Source: Clostridia bacterium
GTDB lineage: Bacteria; Bacillota; Clostridia; Oscillospirales; CAG-272
Assembly (NCBI GenBank): GCA_024404655.1
Contig: JAKSPR010000047.1
Coordinates: 1 to 12,368, forward strand
Reading direction: 5' to 3'
Length of the DNA: 12,368 nucleotides
The position numbers and the translations under genes were made by a program. The first letter of the stretch is position 1; every line of letters begins with the position of its first letter. Below the pieces are notes generated by a model that saw nothing but the letters and a program-made list of their open reading frames with translations, did not search any database and was not told the origin of the DNA. Positions 7,867 through 12,368 of this stretch are shown here, one piece after another.

Positions 7867-7897
7867 TTAGAAAAAAAAGAAAGGAAGTTTCCTCTGC

Positions 7898-8884
7898 ATG
7901 AATATCACCCTGATCTCCCCGCCCGACGGCGCTGTTGTTTCTCAGATGACCGAGGGACAGCGCGCTTTTTCCGCCGGTGTACATGTGCCCGAAGCAAAAT
8001 CCTTTGACTATCACCACCCGGAGCGCACAGACGGAAAGGACGATTCATTCCCGTCCCCCGTCATCCTCCGCTTTGCGGGAGACGCCGATACCGTGCTCCT
8101 CTCCGAAAGCCCGGATTTTGAAAACGCAAAGGTGCTCCCCGCTGAAAACGGAGAGGCAAAGATCACCAATCTGCTCCTTGATACCACATATTACTGGCGG
8201 GCGGATGACAGCGAAGTTTTCTCTTTCCGCACCGAGGCTCAGGCGCCCCGCTGGATCTGTGCGGAGGGACTTACCAATATCCGGGACCTCGGCGGCTGGA
8301 AGACCATGGATGGAAGGACCGTCCGACAGGGCTGTATCTACCGCGGGTCGGAGCTGGATACCCACTGTACCGTCACGGAAAACGGCCTCCGTACCCTCCG
8401 CGGAGAACTCGGCATCCGCTTTGACCTCGACCTCCGCGGTGAGGCCGTCGGGAAGATCACCCATACCGCCATGGGAGAGGATGTGGGTTTTGCCCTGATC
8501 CCCGCTGTCGCTTACGGTGATACCTTCAAAGCGGAGAATATTCCGAACCTTCTTGCTCAGCTGGAAATCCTTTCCGACCCGGCAAACTACCCCGTATACT
8601 TCCACTGCTGGGGCGGAGCGGACAGGACAGGCTGCATCGCGTTTCTCATCGAGGCCGTCCTCGGCGTCCCGGAAGAGGACCTGCTTGCCGACTATGAACT
8701 GACCTCCCTTTCCGTCTGGGGCGGCAGAAGCCGGACAAGTGAACTGTTTCTTGCATTCCTTGAAGGCCTCCGGAACTGCGGAGAAGCGGGGGATTCCCTG
8801 AATACGCTGTGCGAACGCTTCCTTTTCAGCATCGCAGGAGACGATCACCTCATCCGCCGCTTCCGGGAAAACCTTCTTTTGTAA
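7898..8884 (+). CDS. Tyrosine/dual-specificity phosphatase with N-terminal FN3-like domain
   Basis: The 328-residue protein has no signal peptide or membrane segment and should be cytoplasmic. Residues ~1-115 look like an FN3-type beta-sandwich: S-P-P-D-G-A near the start, then L-L-x-D-T-T-Y-Y-W-R (92-101) and V-F-S-F-R-T. Residues ~118-328 are a phosphatase of the Y_phosphatase3 kind (as in MptpB): N-I-R-D-L-G-G-W (127-134), I-Y-R-G-S-E (147-152), then the P-loop H-C-W-G-G-A-D-R-T-G with catalytic C237 and R243. Related enzymes act on phosphotyrosine and sometimes phosphoinositides. Those usually have Lys in the loop (C-x-x-G-K-D-R); here it is Ala. It is transcribed away from the nucleotidyltransferase gene and towards glgB, from which it is separated by 192 bases with a separate promoter. 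The substrate is unknown. A glucan-phosphate role is only suggested by its neighbour. Confidence 0.88.
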   Translation: MNITLISPPDGAVVSQMTEGQRAFSAGVHVPEAKSFDYHHPERTDGKDDSFPSPVILRFAGDADTVLLSESPDFENAKVLPAENGEAKITNLLLDTTYYWRADDSEVFSFRTEAQAPRWICAEGLTNIRDLGGWKTMDGRTVRQGCIYRGSELDTHCTVTENGLRTLRGELGIRFDLDLRGEAVGKITHTAMGEDVGFALIPAVAYGDTFKAENIPNLLAQLEILSDPANYPVYFHCWGGADRTGCIAFLIEAVLGVPEEDLLADYELTSLSVWGGRSRTSELFLAFLEGLRNCGEAGDSLNTLCERFLFSIAGDDHLIRRFRENLLL

Positions 8885-8894
8885 TGTGGGATTT

Positions 8895-8964
8895 TGACGA
8901 ACTGCACGAATGATGCAGGACATAATTGACACAATATTACGAACTTACATGAAGTATGTCGAAC
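8895..8964 (+). repeat. Three-copy octamer upstream of the glgB promoter
   Basis: The octamer T-(G/T)-(A/T)-CGAAC occurs at 8895-8902 (TGACGAAC), 8937-8944 (TTACGAAC) and 8957-8964 (TGTCGAAC), all in the same direction. Start-to-start distances are 42 and 20 bases, close to four and two helical turns. The last copy ends 17 bases before the -35 box. An 8-base repeat AACTGCAC (8900-8907, 8966-8973) overlaps the array. This could be a regulator binding array. It is inferred from pattern only. Confidence 0.35.
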
Positions 8965-8981
8965 AAACTGCACAAAACTAC

Positions 8982-9010
8982 TTGCAAAAATCAAAGAAAC
9001 ACGTTATAAT
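8982..9010 (+). promoter_or_regulatory. Sigma-A promoter of glgB
   Basis: TTGCAA (8982-8987) is followed after 17 bases by a perfect TATAAT (9005-9010). Transcription would begin around 9017, giving a leader of about 60 bases that contains a stem-loop and then the ribosome site. It separates the glycogen genes from the phosphatase gene. No promoter of similar quality precedes glgC, so this one probably drives both. Confidence 0.88.
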
Positions 9011-9028
9011 AATACTACAGCAAAATGG

Positions 9029-9058
9029 GGGAATTTCGCATACATAACAGAAATTCCC
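9029..9058 (+). promoter_or_regulatory. Stem-loop in the glgB leader
   Basis: GGGAATTTC (9029-9037) and GAAATTCCC (9050-9058) form a perfect 9-base-pair stem around a 12-base loop. No T-run follows, so it is not an intrinsic terminator. It ends 4 bases before the ribosome site AGAGGTGA (9063-9070). It may stabilise the 5' end of the message, hold an RNA-binding protein site, or keep the ribosome site open. It does not match a riboswitch that I recognise. Confidence 0.6.
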
Positions 9059-9076
9059 GAAAAGAGGTGACACGGT

Positions 9077-11128
9077 ATGGCACAGAAGACCATCCGCCCG
9101 GCTGACATCCTGTCTGCCGTGCCGACGAAGGACGATCCGCAAAAAGAAAATAAGGGACAGCAGACCGCAGGAGATCTGGCCTCTTATTATTTCCATCAGG
9201 GCACGACAACCTATGCCTATGAATATCTCGGTGCCCACTATACGGAAAAACGCGGCAAAAAGACATGGACGTTCCGCGTCTGGGCTCCCAATGCGGTGTT
9301 CGTTGAACTGATCGGAGACTTTGACCGGTGGGGCATGGACGGCTCGTTCGCCCTCACCAGAATGACAGAGCAGGGCGTATGGGAATGTCACGTCGATGTT
9401 TCCGGCGATATTAACGGTTGGAACGGCCTGCGTTATAAATACAGAATCACCGGCAAAAACGGTACCTGCCTGAAGGCTGACCCTTACGGCATTTATTCCG
9501 AGACCTGCGGCAAGACCGCATCCATTCTCCATATCCCGGAGAAATTTGAATGGCATGACCGTGGCTGGCGCACCCATAGACGCAATGTGTTCCGGTCAAA
9601 AAACACAGATGATGCGTTTTATCCCGCTCCCCTCAATATTTACGAAATGCACCTCGGCTCTTTCATGACAAGAGAAGGAAAGACCACATCCGGCGACCCG
9701 GATGCTTATCTCAATTACCGGGAGATCGCCGATAAGCTGGCACCGTATCTGACAAAAATGGGTTATACACACGTGGAGCTGCTGCCCGTCATGGAGCATC
9801 CTTTTGATGGCTCCTGGGGTTATCAGGTCACATCGTATTATGCCCCCACTTCCCGCTTCGGAACCCCGGAGGACTTCAAATATTTCGTCGATACCCTCCA
9901 TACTGCAGGCATCGGCGTCATCCTCGACTGGGTTCCCGCCCATTTTCCCAAGGACGCCCATGGCCTTTATGAGTTCGACGGACAGCCCCTTTATGAATAT
10001 CAGGGCAAGGACCGTATGGAGCACCGCGGCTGGGGTACCAGATGTTTCGACGTCGGACGCAATGAGGTCCAGTCGTTCCTCGTTTCCAATGCCCTTTACT
10101 GGCTCCGCGAGTTCCACGCAGACGGCCTTCGCGTCGATGCCGTTGCAGCCATGCTGTACCTCGATTTCGATAAGCTGCCGGGAGAGTGGAACCCCAATCC
10201 CGATGGCTCCAATAAAAATCTGGAATCCGTCGCATTTTTCCAGAAACTCAATTCCGTCGTTTTTTCGGAATTTCCCGATGCCCTCATGATCGCAGAGGAA
10301 TCCTCCGATTGGCCCATGATCACCAAACGCACCGATCAGGGAGGACTGGGATTCAATTTCAAGTGGAATATGGGCTGGGCAAATGATCTGTTTGAATATA
10401 TTGCCACAGACCCGCTTTACAGGAAAAATTGCCATGAGAAGCTCACGTTCCCCCTCATGTATGCGTTCTCCGAAAATTATATTCTCCCGGTTTCCCATGA
10501 TGAGGTCGTCCATGGCAAGAAATCCCTGCTCGATAAGATGTTCGGCGAGTATGAGGATAAATTCCGGGGCATGCGCGCGTTCCTCGGCTATATGATGACC
10601 CAGCCGGGAAAGAAAATGCTGTTCATGGGCACGGAATATGGTCCGTTCAGGGAATGGGATTATGAAAATCAGCTCGAGTGGTTCATGCTCGATTATCCGA
10701 AACACGCCGATATGCAGCGGTATACAGAGGCACTCAATCACTTCTATCTCGACCATAGGGAACTGTGGGAGGACGATTTCTCCTGGGGAGGTTTTCGCTG
10801 GCTCCAGGCAGATGACAGGGATGAAAACGTCATTGCTTATACAAGATATGACAGAGACGGCAATCCCCTGATCGTGTGCGTCAACTTTTCTCCGGTGCAG
10901 AGAGACGGATACTGCGTCCCGCTGACCGTGGAACTGCCCGCAAAATGGCAGCAGACGTTTTCGTCGGAGGAAATGAGATTCGGCGGCAGCGGCGTCGGAA
11001 ATGAGGACGTCATCAAGGCAGAGCCTTATATGAAAGACGGTGTCAAGGAAATCAAGAACCGTATCCGCGTCACATTGCCCGGACTTTCCTGCGTCATCTT
11101 CGCCCCGGTCGGCAAACGCAAAAAGTAA
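9077..11128 (+). CDS. glgB: 1,4-alpha-glucan branching enzyme GlgB
   Basis: The 683-residue protein transfers alpha-1,4-glucan segments to make alpha-1,6 branches in glycogen, in the cytoplasm. A CBM48-like domain lies at about 70-160 (F-R-V-W-A-P-N-A ... G-D-F-D-R-W). The GH13 barrel follows, with N-I-Y-E-M-H-L-G-S-F and W-G-Y-Q-V-T-S-Y-Y-A-P. The four GH13 regions are visible: D-W-V-P-A-H-F (D284), G-L-R-V-D-A-V (nucleophile D354), I-A-E-E-S-S-D-W (acid/base in the pair E407-E408) and P-V-S-H-D-E (D475). A C-terminal all-beta domain ends the protein. The length is close to the family norm. The ~70 residues before the CBM48 domain include a short, likely disordered N-terminus. The ribosome site AGAGGTGA (9063-9070) sets the start. 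glgC follows 92 bases later with no clear promoter between them, so an operon is likely. Confidence 0.97.
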   Translation: MAQKTIRPADILSAVPTKDDPQKENKGQQTAGDLASYYFHQGTTTYAYEYLGAHYTEKRGKKTWTFRVWAPNAVFVELIGDFDRWGMDGSFALTRMTEQGVWECHVDVSGDINGWNGLRYKYRITGKNGTCLKADPYGIYSETCGKTASILHIPEKFEWHDRGWRTHRRNVFRSKNTDDAFYPAPLNIYEMHLGSFMTREGKTTSGDPDAYLNYREIADKLAPYLTKMGYTHVELLPVMEHPFDGSWGYQVTSYYAPTSRFGTPEDFKYFVDTLHTAGIGVILDWVPAHFPKDAHGLYEFDGQPLYEYQGKDRMEHRGWGTRCFDVGRNEVQSFLVSNALYWLREFHADGLRVDAVAAMLYLDFDKLPGEWNPNPDGSNKNLESVAFFQKLNSVVFSEFPDALMIAEESSDWPMITKRTDQGGLGFNFKWNMGWANDLFEYIATDPLYRKNCHEKLTFPLMYAFSENYILPVSHDEVVHGKKSLLDKMFGEYEDKFRGMRAFLGYMMTQPGKKMLFMGTEYGPFREWDYENQLEWFMLDYPKHADMQRYTEALNHFYLDHRELWEDDFSWGGFRWLQADDRDENVIAYTRYDRDGNPLIVCVNFSPVQRDGYCVPLTVELPAKWQQTFSSEEMRFGGSGVGNEDVIKAEPYMKDGVKEIKNRIRVTLPGLSCVIFAPVGKRKK

Positions 11129-11220
11129 CTCACGGGACATCCCCCCCTTCTGCCTTAACCCAGACCCCCAAATCTGCAAAGAATTCAAATATACTATTTT
11201 TACACGGAGGCTTTACAACC

Positions 11221-12368
11221 ATGTATCAGAAGAAAGAATGTGTCGCAATGCTTCTTGCCGGAGGGCAGGGAAGCAGACTGTACACGTTGACGGAGAAGAC
11301 AGCGAAGCCGGCGGTGCCGTTCGGCGGTAAGTACCGCATCATCGACTTCCCGCTGTCCAACTGTGTCAACTCCGGTCTTGACACCGTAGGCGTGCTGACC
11401 CAGTATCAGCCCCTGCAGCTCAACGAATATATCGGAAACGGAGAACCCTGGGACCTTGACCGCAACCGCGGCGGCGTCATGGTGCTCCCGCCGTATCAGG
11501 GCCAGAAGTCCGCAGACTGGTATTCCGGTACGGCAAATGCCATTTACCAGAACTTAAACTTCATCGACCGCTATGATCCCGATTACGTCCTCATCCTGTC
11601 CGGCGACCATATTTATAAGATGGACTACGCAGCCATGCTCGACTTCCATAAGAAGATGAACGCAGACTGCACCATTTCCGTCCTCGAGGTCCCTATGGAG
11701 GAGGCAAGCCGCTTCGGTATCATGAATACCGATGAGAATAACCGCATTTATGAGTTCGAGGAAAAACCCAAGCAGCCCAAGTCCAATAAAGCTTCCATGG
11801 GTATTTATATCTTCAACGCAAAGCTCTTAAAGGAATACCTCATCGCCGATGAGGCAGACCCGAATTCTTCCAAGGACTTCGGTAAGAATATCATCCCGAA
11901 GATGCTGGCAGACGGCAAGAGCATGTACGCTTACGCATTCTCCGGCTACTGGAAGGATGTCGGAACCATTTCCAGCCTGTGGGAGGCCAATATGGACCTT
12001 CTGGGCGCACATCCGAATTTCGACCTTTATGACCGTTCCTGGAGAATCTTCTCCCGGACATCTGCACGCCCGCCGCAGCTGCTGGGAGAGACCGCACAGG
12101 TCACAGGCTCCATGGTCACAGAAGGCTGCAAGATTTACGGCAAGGTCGAAAATTCCGTCCTCTTTGACGGCGTAACCGTCGAGGCAGGCGCTGTTGTCAA
12201 GGACGCTGTCATCATGAGCGGTACCCAGATCAAGGCTGGCGCACGCGTTGAATACTGCATCATTGACTGCGATACCGTGGTCGGTGAGGGCGCAAAGGTC
12301 GGCGAGGCGAAGGACAAGGGCAAGATCTCTGTCATCGGCTCCGGACTGAAGATCCCCGCAGGCACAAA
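11221..12368 (+). CDS. glgC: Glucose-1-phosphate adenylyltransferase GlgC (3' end outside window)
   Basis: The open frame runs to the window edge without a stop, giving about 382 residues; the family is usually ~380-420, so little is missing. It makes ADP-glucose from glucose-1-phosphate and ATP, the first committed step of glycogen synthesis. Visible motifs are L-L-A-G-G-Q-G-S-R-L near the N-terminus, K-P-A-V-P-F-G-G-K-Y-R-I-I-D-F-P-L-S-N, W-Y-S-G-T-A-N-A-I, S-G-D-H-I-Y-K-M-D-Y, the F-E-E-K-P sugar-phosphate site and G-Y-W-K-D-V-G-T, then the start of a left-handed beta-helix. The catalytic residues look intact, which distinguishes it from the GlgD-type partner found next to GlgC in many Clostridia. 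The ribosome site CGGAGG (11205-11210) lies 10 bases before the ATG. It is read from the glgB promoter as far as I can see. Confidence 0.96.
   Translation, partial: MYQKKECVAMLLAGGQGSRLYTLTEKTAKPAVPFGGKYRIIDFPLSNCVNSGLDTVGVLTQYQPLQLNEYIGNGEPWDLDRNRGGVMVLPPYQGQKSADWYSGTANAIYQNLNFIDRYDPDYVLILSGDHIYKMDYAAMLDFHKKMNADCTISVLEVPMEEASRFGIMNTDENNRIYEFEEKPKQPKSNKASMGIYIFNAKLLKEYLIADEADPNSSKDFGKNIIPKMLADGKSMYAYAFSGYWKDVGTISSLWEANMDLLGAHPNFDLYDRSWRIFSRTSARPPQLLGETAQVTGSMVTEGCKIYGKVENSVLFDGVTVEAGAVVKDAVIMSGTQIKAGARVEYCIIDCDTVVGEGAKVGEAKDKGKISVIGSGLKIPAGT

Noticed and set aside
8926..8931. TTGACA as the -35 of a second glgB promoter
   Set aside because: No acceptable -10 hexamer occurs at 16-18 bases downstream.
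8045..8932. A 295-codon minus-strand frame opposite the phosphatase gene
   Set aside because: The plus strand carries a complete phosphatase with intact P-loop, promoter and ribosome site. The minus frame shows no motif.
9596..11188. A 530-codon open frame on the minus strand opposite glgB
   Set aside because: It is antisense to an unmistakable GH13 enzyme, has no recognisable domain and starts outside any ribosome site. It is best explained by the codon bias of glgB.
11190..11195. TATACT upstream of glgC as a separate promoter
   Set aside because: There is no -35 like sequence at 16-18 bases before it; the matching stretch is C-rich. Read-through from the glgB promoter is simpler.

Overview
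The window looks like chromosomal DNA of a low-to-moderate GC Gram-positive gut-type bacterium of the Clostridia, perhaps Oscillospiraceae/Ruminococcaceae-like. This is an inference. It rests on sigma-A style promoters with 17-base spacers, purine-rich Shine-Dalgarno sites of the AGAAAGGA type, a Gram-positive lipoprotein signal, a large sugar-binding lipoprotein, and a classical glycogen pair (glgB, glgC). I see no phage, insertion sequence, CRISPR, tRNA or rRNA signal.

Layout. (1) Bases 1-3893, plus strand: a two-helix membrane protein with a MacB-like extracytoplasmic domain. It is followed by an 825-residue lipoprotein that joins a propeller-like N-terminal half to an ABC-type solute-binding half, and by a strong intrinsic terminator. 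(2) Bases 3903-7747, minus strand: a two-part sugar-nucleotide protein (nucleotidyltransferase, left-handed beta-helix, apparently inactive phosphomannomutase-like domain). Downstream of it lies a PlsC-type acyltransferase carrying a zinc ribbon and driven by its own consensus promoter. (3) Bases 7838-8884, plus strand, divergent: a protein phosphatase with an N-terminal FN3-like beta-sandwich. (4) Bases 8982-12368, plus strand: glgB under a strong promoter with a structured leader, then glgC, which is cut by the window edge.

The best-supported joint function is glycogen synthesis. GlgC would make ADP-glucose and GlgB would branch the glucan; a glycogen synthase and often a second GlgC-like protein (GlgD) are expected outside the window. 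The lipoprotein and the MacB-like membrane protein probably serve envelope transport or sensing. The acyltransferase and the nucleotidyltransferase fusion suggest envelope lipid or glycan synthesis.

No wholly new system is evident. The points most worth checking are the beta-sandwich/phosphatase protein beside glgB, the acyltransferase with zinc ribbon, the degenerate mutase fusion, the FtsX-less MacB-like protein with its structured leader, and a phased three-copy octamer upstream of the glgB promoter.
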